Position numbers and translations under genes: made by a program. The notes beneath the pieces were generated by a model that saw only the letters and a program-made list of their open reading frames with translations, did no database searches and was not told the origin of the DNA. From an uncultured Rubrobacteraceae bacterium (lineage in GTDB: Bacteria; Actinomycetota; Rubrobacteria; Rubrobacterales; Rubrobacteraceae): DNA of 9,623 nt. Shown here piece by piece: positions 1 through 5,551 of the stretch. The DNA lies in contig CADCUW010000639.1 of the NCBI GenBank assembly GCA_902805985.1, forward strand, positions 1 to 9,623. The letters are read 5' to 3'. Each line of letters starts with the position of its first letter. Position 1 is the first letter of the stretch.

Positions 1-402
1 GGCCGCCTGCAGCAGGCCTGGACGCCCGCTCTGGTCCGTCTCTCCGTCCTGCGCGAGGCCCCAGACGCTCTCGAAGAACCCCTCGGTCCTGGGGGCGGGT
101 CGCATCTGCCAGTCCACGCGAACCCCCGCCGCCTCGGAACACATCCCGTGGGGGTGCCCGTGGGGGTGCCCGTGGGGGTGCCCGTGGGGGGTGCCCGGTG
201 GGACGGGATAGCCGAAGACCAGAAACGAGACACCCAGGCCGAGCAGCACGGCGTCTCCGACGCCCAGTAACACGAGAAGCGGGATCTGGGCCGAGGTGGG
301 CCCCGCCCCGACTTCGGCCGGCGGGAAGAGGATCGGACTCAAGAGGAAAGCCACGACCGCTACAGGTACGGTGATGATCGTTGCCTTGGTGCGGGTCTTC
401 AT
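1..402 (-). CDS. Partial membrane protein with His-rich Pro-His-Gly repeat (N-terminal part)
   Basis: I do not recognise this family. The minus strand reads without a stop from an ATG at 402-400 to the left edge (134 codons), so the C-terminus is missing. AGAGGGG lies upstream of the start, separated from it by an A-rich run. Residues 8-27 and 40-65 look like two membrane helices. Residues 73-86 form a Pro-His-Gly-His repeat with seven histidines, followed by Met87-Cys88; this could bind a soft or transition metal. The rest (89-134) is a soluble segment containing FFESVWGLAQDGE. Codon third positions stay G/C-rich on both sides of the repeat, which argues that this frame is the real one throughout. 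The His repeat recalls metal-handling membrane proteins, but two helices followed by a soluble tail match no cobalt or nickel transporter I can name. Metal binding is therefore an inference. Confidence 0.65.
   Translation of the reverse strand, partial: MKTRTKATIITVPVAVVAFLLSPILFPPAEVGAGPTSAQIPLLVLLGVGDAVLLGLGVSFLVFGYPVPPGTPHGHPHGHPHGHPHGMCSEAAGVRVDWQMRPAPRTEGFFESVWGLAQDGETDQSGRPGLLQAA
145..193. repeat. 12-bp tandem repeat inside the His-rich coding region
   Basis: On the plus strand, cccgtgggggtg occurs three times exactly (145-156, 157-168, 169-180). It is followed by a fourth unit with one extra G (181-193, a G6 run instead of G5). The 12-base units change protein length without shifting frame and encode the His-Pro-His-Gly repeat on the minus strand. 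The 13-base unit sets the frame of the whole array relative to the N-terminal helices. Confidence 0.85.
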
Positions 403-807
403 CTTTTTTTCCCCTCTGCTGTGCGTTGCTGGTGCGCCGCCGGACCTCGTTCGCGTCTGGCTCCCCAAAGGCTTCTCCCTTCGCGTTTGCTCCGTACTCT
501 CTGCCCCGGAGTCTGCCGCCGGGCGTCCGTGCGAACCACCCACAGAGCCCCCAGGCCTCTCCCTCACTCGTACTGTGGTAGAGGGCCGGGGACCCGAAGT
601 CGCCGGGAGGGTCTGCGCGCGAGACGCCCTGGGTGGCCGGTTCGGTCGTGGGTGGGACCTCTTCTCCGGAGGGGCTTCGGCGGCCTTCGACCTCGCACGA
701 AAACTGCACCGGCGAGAGGTCCCGGCCCGCGGTCTCTCGGATCCCGATTTTCCTGCTACAGTCCGGGCGAGAGTCCTCTCAAACCCAGCAAAGGAGCTGT
801 GTAGACG
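403..807. other. Non-coding stretch between divergent genes
   Basis: About 405 bases separate the minus-strand gene ending the left side from the plus-strand gene starting at 808, so both promoters should lie here. I see no convincing -35/-10 pair. Open frames across it are low-complexity and antisense-like, and I judge them not coding. Small inverted repeats are visible: CCACAG (540-545) with CTGTGG (573-578), CGAGAG (near 713-718) with CTCTCG (near 734-739), and a GAGAG/CTCTC hairpin near 770-780 just before the ribosome binding site of the next gene. None amounts to a riboswitch class I can identify; the cobalamin and glycine types were considered and did not fit. Confidence 0.6.
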
Positions 808-1407
808 ATGGAGATTGCGGTGGTAGCACAATTGTTATCTTCTCTTGGCACCCTCGTGGTCGCGTCGGGGATCCTCTACCAGGGCAGGCAGGCCCGCAAG
901 GCGCGCGACGACACGGACCGGCCCCAGATCATAGTGGACGCGGACTACACCGGGCGCTTCACCACCAACATCGTGGTGCGCAACATCGGCAACGGCACGG
1001 CCAAGAACATCACCTTCGAGTTCTCCGCCCCCCTGGAGAGCACGAGCGGCCACGATATCACCGAGCTCCCGTACTTCAAGCACGGCATAAACTTCATGGC
1101 CCCGCAGACGGACCTCCCCGCCGTCTGGGACTCCTACCACAACGTGGTGCAGAACCTGAGGGCAAAGGGCCTGATGAACGGCATCACGATCACCTCCCAC
1201 TACGAGGACCGCAACGGGGAGCCCTACGAGACCGCGTGGACGATAAACCCGCTGCTGCTGGAAGGTAGCGGGTACTCGGACTACAAGGGTTACGAGGACG
1301 AGGTGCAGGCCCTCCAAGACCAGGCGAGGGCGATGGAGAGGATCTCCGAGGAACTGAGAGGGCTTAAAGAAGCGACGAACCAGCAGACCAACGGGCAGGC
1401 GAGCTAG
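808..1407 (+). CDS. Hypothetical membrane-anchored protein with C-terminal coiled coil
   Basis: This is a 199-residue protein of unknown function. The ATG start is fixed by an in-frame TAG just upstream (802-804), and AAGGAG at 791-796 is a good though slightly distant ribosome binding site. Residues 2-24 form one hydrophobic helix followed at once by a basic patch (RQARKAR), so by the positive-inside rule the bulk of the protein is probably cytoplasmic. Residues 38-75 (RPQIIVDADY, then VVRNIGNGTAKNITFEF) have the alternating pattern of a beta-sandwich in which 'V.N.G.G.A.N' is typical of Ig-like or CARDB-like strands; this is a resemblance only. Residues about 160-195 are charged and heptad-like, suggesting a short coiled coil. 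It appears monocistronic and converges on the MarR gene with 31 bases between the stops. Confidence 0.8.
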   Translation: MEIAVVAQLLSSLGTLVVASGILYQGRQARKARDDTDRPQIIVDADYTGRFTTNIVVRNIGNGTAKNITFEFSAPLESTSGHDITELPYFKHGINFMAPQTDLPAVWDSYHNVVQNLRAKGLMNGITITSHYEDRNGEPYETAWTINPLLLEGSGYSDYKGYEDEVQALQDQARAMERISEELRGLKEATNQQTNGQAS

Positions 1408-1438
1408 GAGGGCGCGGCCGCGTTCCGGCGGTGGGCGA

Positions 1439-1885
1439 TCACACCAGTTCACCTAGCCAGGTGTCGATCGTCGCGGGAGCTTCCGGCCCGAGCGAACGCA
1501 TCACCGAGGCCTGGGCCTCGACCCACGCTGCGTGCGCGGAGGTGAGGACCCGCGCCCCGTCGGGAGTAGCCGCGAAGGCCATCGAGCGGCCCGTGGGCGA
1601 GACCTCGGCCGCCTCGACCCAACCGCGACCGCGCAGCGCGGCGAGGTTGCGGCTGACCGTGGAGCGCTCGGCCAGCAGGATCTCCGCGAGCTCGCTGGGC
1701 CGCACGGGCGCATCATGCAGCACCAGCGAGGCCAGGATCTCCATCTGGGGCATCGTCAGGCCGAGGGGCCTGAGCGCCCCGTCGAAGCGCCGCGCGACCA
1801 CCCGGTGCAGCCGGCCAACCCGCGTCCCCAGACACGTCTGTCGCATCTCGTCGGCGAACCCTCGCGCCTCACTTTTTTGTTGCAT
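1439..1885 (-). CDS. MarR-family winged-helix transcriptional regulator
   Basis: A DNA-binding regulator of 148 residues, the usual MarR length. Helix 1 carries TCLGTRVGRLHRVVARRF, then the family-typical LRPLGLTMPQMEILASL. The winged helix-turn-helix spans about residues 60-95 (PSELAEILLAERSTVSRNLAALRGRGWVE), with a wing and 'TPDGARVL' behind it. Cys18 in helix 1 sits near the position of the peroxide-sensing cysteine of OhrR-type members, so redox sensing is possible but not shown. A GTG six bases further up (1891) is in frame, but its own Shine-Dalgarno is poor. AGAGG at 1895-1891 is well placed, five bases before the ATG at 1885, so I prefer the ATG. It is transcribed away from the carbonic anhydrase/NmrA genes, the standard arrangement for a MarR repressor controlling its neighbours and itself. 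Confidence 0.9.
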   Translation of the reverse strand: MQQKSEARGFADEMRQTCLGTRVGRLHRVVARRFDGALRPLGLTMPQMEILASLVLHDAPVRPSELAEILLAERSTVSRNLAALRGRGWVEAAEVSPTGRSMAFAATPDGARVLTSAHAAWVEAQASVMRSLGPEAPATIDTWLGELV

Positions 1886-1902
1886 GTACACCTCTTTTAT
1901 GT

Positions 1903-1924
1903 TGTACTTACATCACATTGTACA
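1903..1924. promoter_or_regulatory. Candidate MarR operator in the divergent promoter region
   Basis: TGTAC (1903-1907) and GTACA (1920-1924) form an inverted repeat with a 12-base spacer. The same bases also give TTGTAC as a direct repeat at 1902 and 1918. The site lies in the only AT-rich stretch of the locus, between the start of the MarR gene (1885) and the start of the carbonic anhydrase gene (1945). Size and placement fit a MarR dimer site that would block both divergent promoters. A weak plus-strand promoter, TTGCAT (1880) and TGTACT (1903) with a 17-base spacer, would overlap the left arm. This is inferred from position and symmetry. Confidence 0.45.
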
Positions 1925-1944
1925 GTCGACCGAGGAGAACGTCC

Positions 1945-2520
1945 ATGACGAACGCCGGCACGACGAACATCGACGAGCTGCTGGGGCGCAACCGCGCCTT
2001 CGCGGCGGCCGGGCGGCACAGGGGCCCCACCGTCATGCCCCGCTTGCGCGCCTTCGTGGTCGCGTGCCTGGACCCCAGGGTTGAGCCCGCGGGGTTCCTC
2101 GGGCTCGAGCCGGGTGAGGCGATGGTGGTTCGCAACGCCGGGGGGCGCGTCACGCCGGAGGTCCTGCTCGACCTCGCCTTTATCGGGGCTCTCGCCGAGA
2201 GGCAGGTGCCCGAGGGGCCGCTGTTCGAGGTGGCGGTGGTCCACCACACCGACTGCGGCACGGGGATCCTGGCCGATCGGGGGTTCCGCCGCGGCTTCTC
2301 GGCGCGGACGGGCGCGAGCGAGGAGGCCCTGGCCCACGAGGCCGTCGTGGAGCCGGAGCGCACGGTCCGCGCGGACGTCGAGACCGTCCGGGAGTGCTCC
2401 TGGTTGCCCGGCCGCGTCACCGTGTCGGGCCACGTCTACGACCTGGACTCCGGGCTCGTCCGGACGGTTGTGGGGGCGTCGCCGGTCGGGAGCCCAGCCC
2501 CGACGGGGAGTGTGGCATGA
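1945..2520 (+). CDS. Beta-class carbonic anhydrase-like protein
   Basis: Predicted zinc enzyme converting CO2 and water to bicarbonate, cytoplasmic, 191 residues. Residues 38-45 read VVACLDPR, the Cys-x-Asp-x-Arg motif (zinc ligand Cys41 and the Asp43/Arg45 dyad). Residues 98-105 read VVHHTDCG and supply zinc ligands His101 and Cys104. RNAGG at 63-67 is also family-typical. The order and spacing resemble the short mycobacterial Rv1284-type enzymes. The ATG at 1945 follows GAGGAG (1932-1937) with good spacing; an upstream in-frame TTG at 1918 falls in the candidate operator and is unlikely to be the start. The stop overlaps the next start as ATGA, so the NmrA-like gene is probably translationally coupled. 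The beta-CA fold also includes carbon disulfide hydrolases, so the substrate is not certain. Confidence 0.85.
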   Translation: MTNAGTTNIDELLGRNRAFAAAGRHRGPTVMPRLRAFVVACLDPRVEPAGFLGLEPGEAMVVRNAGGRVTPEVLLDLAFIGALAERQVPEGPLFEVAVVHHTDCGTGILADRGFRRGFSARTGASEEALAHEAVVEPERTVRADVETVRECSWLPGRVTVSGHVYDLDSGLVRTVVGASPVGSPAPTGSVA

Positions 2521-3626
2521 GCGGCCCTCTCATCCTCGTGACGGGCGCCACCGGCAAGACGGGCGGCGCCGTCGTGGGGCAGCTACTCGCCCGGGGCGCC
2601 CGCGTCCGGGCGCTCGTTCGGACCCGCGACGCTCGAAGCAAGAGGCTGCACGAGCTCGGCGCCGAGGTCGTCGTCGCGGATATGTTCGACCCCGCGCAGG
2701 TCGAGGGGGCGCTCGCCGGCGTGTCCCGCCTGTACTACCTGCCGCCATTCCACCCGTACATGGTGCAGAGCGCCGTCGTCTTCGCCACGGCGGCCAGAAG
2801 GGCGGGCGTCGAGGCCATCGTCGGCCTCTCGCAGTGGCTGGCGAACCCCGCGCACCCGTCGCTGGCGACCCGGCAGAACTGGCTCGTCGAGAGGCTCTTC
2901 GAGATGGTGCCCGGCGCGGCCCACGTCACCGTAAACCCGGGCTTCTTCGCCGACAACTACCTGGGCAACGGCTTCACGGGCCTCGCCGCGCAGCTGGGGG
3001 TGTGGCCCGTACCCGTGGGCGGGGGGCGCAACGCGCCGCCCTCCAACGAGGACATCGCCCGCGTCGCCGTCGGCGCGCTCCTGGACCCGGAGCGCCACGC
3101 AGGCCGCGCGTACCGGCCGACCGGCCCCGAGTCGCTCTCGGCCGACGAGATGGCCGCGGCGATCGGCGACGCGGTAGGCCGGAGGGTCCGCCACCTGGAT
3201 ATCTCCCTACGGACGTTCCTCAAGGCGCTGCGGGTGATGGGGCCGCGCGCCGGCGTAGACCGGGCGCTGATGGCCGAGGTGCGCTGGTACTACGAGGAGG
3301 GCAGGCTCGGCACCTGGGAGCTCGGCGCCCCGACCACCCACGTCCGCGACGTCGCCGGCGTGGAGCCGGAGGGCTTCGCCGCGATCGCCCGCCGCTACGC
3401 CGCCCGCCGCTACGCCGCCCGCCCGGACGCCGAGCGCACGGCGGGAAACCTCGCCCGAGCGCTCCTTGACTTCGCCAGGATCGGCCTCACCCCGGCGCCG
3501 CGGCTCGATCGTTTCGTGCGACAACAGCACCAGCCGGTCCCGCCAGCGCCGGAACTCTCGGCCCGCTCCGCAACCTGGGCCCGCGAGCACGACATCGTGG
3601 TCTCCCGGTCCGTGCCGAGCTCCTAG
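2517..3626 (+). CDS. NmrA-like NAD(P)-binding protein (atypical SDR)
   Basis: A Rossmann-fold protein of the NmrA / NAD(P)H-quinone oxidoreductase-like group of atypical short-chain dehydrogenases. The N-terminus LILVTGATGKTG holds the Gly10-x-x-Gly13-x-x-Gly16 dinucleotide loop. Arg35 in ALVRTRD, at the end of the second strand, favours NADP(H), and VVVADMFDP (51-59) is the adenine-side aspartate strand. No canonical YxxxK catalytic pair is evident, so it may be a redox sensor or a reductase of small molecules. The start is the ATG overlapping the carbonic anhydrase stop, with GGGGAG at 2505-2510. At 369 residues it is longer than many NmrA proteins (roughly 280-300). The extra part is the Arg/Ala-rich C-terminal tail after about residue 290, which includes an exact five-residue duplication. 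A MarR regulator next to an NmrA-like reductase suggests response to electrophile, quinone or redox stress. Confidence 0.85.
   Translation: MSGPLILVTGATGKTGGAVVGQLLARGARVRALVRTRDARSKRLHELGAEVVVADMFDPAQVEGALAGVSRLYYLPPFHPYMVQSAVVFATAARRAGVEAIVGLSQWLANPAHPSLATRQNWLVERLFEMVPGAAHVTVNPGFFADNYLGNGFTGLAAQLGVWPVPVGGGRNAPPSNEDIARVAVGALLDPERHAGRAYRPTGPESLSADEMAAAIGDAVGRRVRHLDISLRTFLKALRVMGPRAGVDRALMAEVRWYYEEGRLGTWELGAPTTHVRDVAGVEPEGFAAIARRYAARRYAARPDAERTAGNLARALLDFARIGLTPAPRLDRFVRQQHQPVPPAPELSARSATWAREHDIVVSRSVPSS
3386..3415 (+). repeat. 15-bp exact tandem duplication in the NmrA-like gene
   Basis: cgcccgccgctacgc is present twice back to back (3386-3400, 3401-3415), giving Arg-Arg-Tyr-Ala-Ala twice in the protein (about residues 292-301). 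It keeps frame and looks like a recent slippage product. Confidence 0.85.
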
Positions 3627-3664
3627 TCCCGCGGCCGACCGGACCGGTAGCCTACTGCACGGAA

Positions 3665-3689
3665 AGATGTTCGGGTCCGCAAAACATCT
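3665..3689 (+). other. Weak hairpin downstream of the NmrA-like gene
   Basis: AGATGTT (3665-3671) pairs with AACATCT (3683-3689) across an 11-base loop, 38 bases after the stop codon. There is no T-run behind it. It could contribute to transcript-end processing or be chance. Confidence 0.25.
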
Positions 3690-3781
3690 CGAGCGGATCT
3701 TCAAGAGCGGTGAACGGATGGCAGGGGAAAAGGCGACCCGGGCAGTCCGGATGCGTTCTTTCCCGCCGACGAAGGGACGGA

Positions 3782-3801
3782 GCCCCCGCGCCTGCGGGGG
3801 C
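3782..3801. terminator. GC-rich hairpin between convergent genes
   Basis: GCCCCCGC and GCGGGGGC form a perfect 8-base-pair stem around a four-base GCCT loop. It lies between the convergent ends of the NmrA-like gene (3626) and the sulfatase-like gene (3832), where a bidirectional terminator is expected. Neither strand has a T-tract after it, so it would be a U-less terminator or a transcript-stabilising hairpin. Confidence 0.5.
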
Positions 3802-3831
3802 CCCGGTGGAGGCGGCTCCGGTTACGGCCGG

Positions 3832-5265
3832 TTAGCCGGTCAGCTCGACCGGGTTCCGCCAGCCGTCGAGCGCTTCGCGGCGGGGAACCAAATGTTCTTC
3901 CGGCGTCCCCTGGCTTTCGAGAAACGCAATGGCGTCTTCGCAGAGGGCCTCGCCCTCGCCAGGGCGGCTGCGCCAGACGTTGTTCGTCTCTCCTGGATCG
4001 GTGCGCAGGTCGTAGAGCTCGGGCTGGTCGTTCGGGCCGCCCAGGATCGCGGAGCGCTCGCGGGTGGTCACGGTGAAGGGCATGTAGCTCGCGACCTTGC
4101 GGGGCGTGGAGTCTACGGCGGTCGTGATCTCACCCTCCGCCATGTACAGCGGCCAGGAGCTGACGACGAAAGGCCTGTGCTCGGTCTTCTGCCCCGTGAG
4201 CACACCGCCGAAGGACTCGCCCTTCATGGTCATCGGCTCCGCGAGGCCGGTGAGGTCGAGGATCGTGGGCGCTATGTCCGGGGCCGTGGTCATGGCCTGG
4301 CGATGACCGGGGGTGAGGCCGGGGCCGCGGGCCATGAGGGGGATGTGGCTGATCTCGTTGTACAAGGGCGACCACTGCACGGTGAGCAGCCACGACTCCG
4401 AGAGCCACGCCGGCAGGTTCGAGTTCTCGCCTACCGTCGCGTCGGGCTCGTGGACCCACTCGGCCTTGCCGAAGTAGTCGTGCTCGCCGAAGTAGAAGCC
4501 GTGGTCGGTGGTGAAGACGACGATGGTGTTATCGCGCAGGTTCAGGGCGTCGAGCTTGCCGAGGAAGCGCCCAATCCAAAAGTCCACCATCGACACCTCC
4601 CCGCAATAGGTCGCGTGCGCGAGCTCGACGTCGTCTTCAGTGAGCCCGGCCTCGCGCCAGTTACCGTAGGCGGGGTAGATCTGCTCCCCCTTGAAGCTCT
4701 CCCGGTACTGCCTGGTGTAGTAGTCGGGCGCGTCCCAGGGCTCGTGCGGGTCCCAGGTGTCCACGTAGAGAAAGAACGGCTCGTCGTGGTGACGCTCCAG
4801 CCATCTCTCGGCCTCGGTCATCGTCCGCGCCACGAGCCTGTCCTCTTCCCCCTTCCAGGTAGAGCGCGCGTCGGCCCGCTCGTGCGGCCTGGTGTCGTCC
4901 CCCTGCCCCCTCACCCAGATAAAGTCGTCGAAGCCCCGGTCGTAGCCGAACCCATTTCTGATGTAAAACGGCGTGTCCACGACCCCCATCGTCGTGTACC
5001 CCGCCCGGGACATGACCTCCGGCAGCGTCGTCAGATGCCTGGGCAGGGGCTCCCAGCCCATGTGCGTGTACGAAAAAGTCCCCGTCAGGATGTCAGCCCG
5101 CGCCGGCATCGTCGGGAACGACGACGCGACGTGGTGGTCGAACACCGCCGACTGGCGGGCGAACGCGTCCAGGTACGGGGTCTTGATATAGGGGTTCCCG
5201 TAGGCCCCGATATGGTCCCGCCGGAACGTGTCAGCCACGATCACCACGACGTTCGGTCGATCCAT
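3832..5265 (-). CDS. Sulfatase-fold hydrolase (alkaline phosphatase superfamily) with Thr at the nucleophile position
   Basis: A 477-residue soluble enzyme of the sulfatase/phosphonate monoester hydrolase group; no signal peptide or membrane helix is visible, so it is probably cytoplasmic. PNVVVIVADTFRRD (4-17) supplies metal ligand Asp12; the second Asp of the usual 'DD' is Thr13, as seen in non-arylsulfatase branches. VASSFPTMPARADILTG (46-62) is the active-site loop. The canonical Cys/Ser-x-Pro-x-Arg reads Thr52-Met-Pro-Ala-Arg56, so the formylglycine precursor residue is absent. WDPHEPW (171-177), TTDHGFYFGEHDYFGK (252-267, with Asp254/His255) and ELYDLRTDPGETNNV (416-430) are typical of the fold. 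The ATG at 5265 has GGGAGG close upstream and an in-frame TAG at -15, so the start is firm. With Thr it may hydrolyse phosphoesters rather than sulfate esters; the substrate is unknown. It appears monocistronic. Confidence 0.9.
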   Translation of the reverse strand: MDRPNVVVIVADTFRRDHIGAYGNPYIKTPYLDAFARQSAVFDHHVASSFPTMPARADILTGTFSYTHMGWEPLPRHLTTLPEVMSRAGYTTMGVVDTPFYIRNGFGYDRGFDDFIWVRGQGDDTRPHERADARSTWKGEEDRLVARTMTEAERWLERHHDEPFFLYVDTWDPHEPWDAPDYYTRQYRESFKGEQIYPAYGNWREAGLTEDDVELAHATYCGEVSMVDFWIGRFLGKLDALNLRDNTIVVFTTDHGFYFGEHDYFGKAEWVHEPDATVGENSNLPAWLSESWLLTVQWSPLYNEISHIPLMARGPGLTPGHRQAMTTAPDIAPTILDLTGLAEPMTMKGESFGGVLTGQKTEHRPFVVSSWPLYMAEGEITTAVDSTPRKVASYMPFTVTTRERSAILGGPNDQPELYDLRTDPGETNNVWRSRPGEGEALCEDAIAFLESQGTPEEHLVPRREALDGWRNPVELTG

Positions 5266-5314
5266 CTCTTCCTCCCGCTAACTCGTCTCTTGGCCCAACG
5301 GGGCAACACCCTAC

Positions 5315-5341
5315 AACATACTCTACTTAATTACTAGACAA
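5315..5341 (-). promoter_or_regulatory. Possible promoter of the sulfatase-like gene
   Basis: The only AT-rich patch upstream of the gene reads, on the minus strand, TTGTCT (5341-5336), a 15-base spacer and TATGTT (5320-5315). Each box matches 4 of 6 sigma-70 consensus positions. The spacer is short, so confidence is low. It would give a leader of about 45 bases. Confidence 0.3.
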
Positions 5342-5498
5342 AGTTATGAAATCTGCGAGAAAGCGTGTTGGATGGGCGGCGGGCACCATATCTAGCCGTA
5401 TTCGGTGCGGGCCGTAGAAGGAAAGTTCTATGCGCGCGCCGGTTTAAAACCCGCCTCTACCGGGGGTGGGGGATGGTGGTTCTGATGCGGCGTACGCG

Positions 5499-5539
5499 AA
5501 AAAGGGATGCGGTTCGCGGCGTTCACGAGCCGCGTCCCT
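5499..5539 (-). terminator. Rho-independent terminator of the permease operon
   Basis: Reading on the minus strand just after the permease stop, AGGGA and CGCGGC (5539-5529) pair with GCCGCG (5520-5515) and TCCCT (5507-5503), with an eight-base loop and a seven-base bulge. A TTTTT tract at 5503-5499 follows directly. It begins 13 bases beyond the TGA of the permease gene, exactly where a terminator for the four-gene cluster would be expected. It also separates that cluster from the sulfatase-like gene on the same strand. Confidence 0.6.
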
Positions 5540-5551
5540 GAAACCTCCCGG

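Noticed and set aside
403..660. Cobalamin riboswitch upstream of the His-rich membrane protein
   Set aside because: The minus strand lacks a convincing B12 box and the conserved core order; only loose similarity to short pieces was found.
296..826. Plus-strand open frames of 176, 127 and 66 codons over the left gene and the intergenic gap
   Set aside because: They start antisense to the well-supported minus-strand gene, have low-complexity composition, no good ribosome binding sites and no recognisable domain.
1413..1422. Perfect palindrome CGCGGCCGCG between convergent stops
   Set aside because: No loop and no T-tract on either side, so not a credible terminator; expected by chance in this GC content.
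2081..3469. 462-codon plus-strand frame across the carbonic anhydrase and NmrA-like genes
   Set aside because: Arg/Gly/Pro-rich shadow frame; the other two frames carry clear zinc and Rossmann motifs.
3466..5337. 623-codon plus-strand open frame antisense to the sulfatase-like gene
   Set aside because: Typical shadow of a high-GC gene: Arg/Val/Gly-rich translation without domains, opposite a gene with clear family motifs.
5438..5461. tRNA-like 3' end (a T-arm-like GCCGG...CCCGC followed by CTCTACC), possibly an att-site remnant
   Set aside because: No matching GGTAGAG 5' acceptor arm, anticodon arm or D arm upstream, one mismatch in the T stem, and no integrase or other mobile gene in the window.
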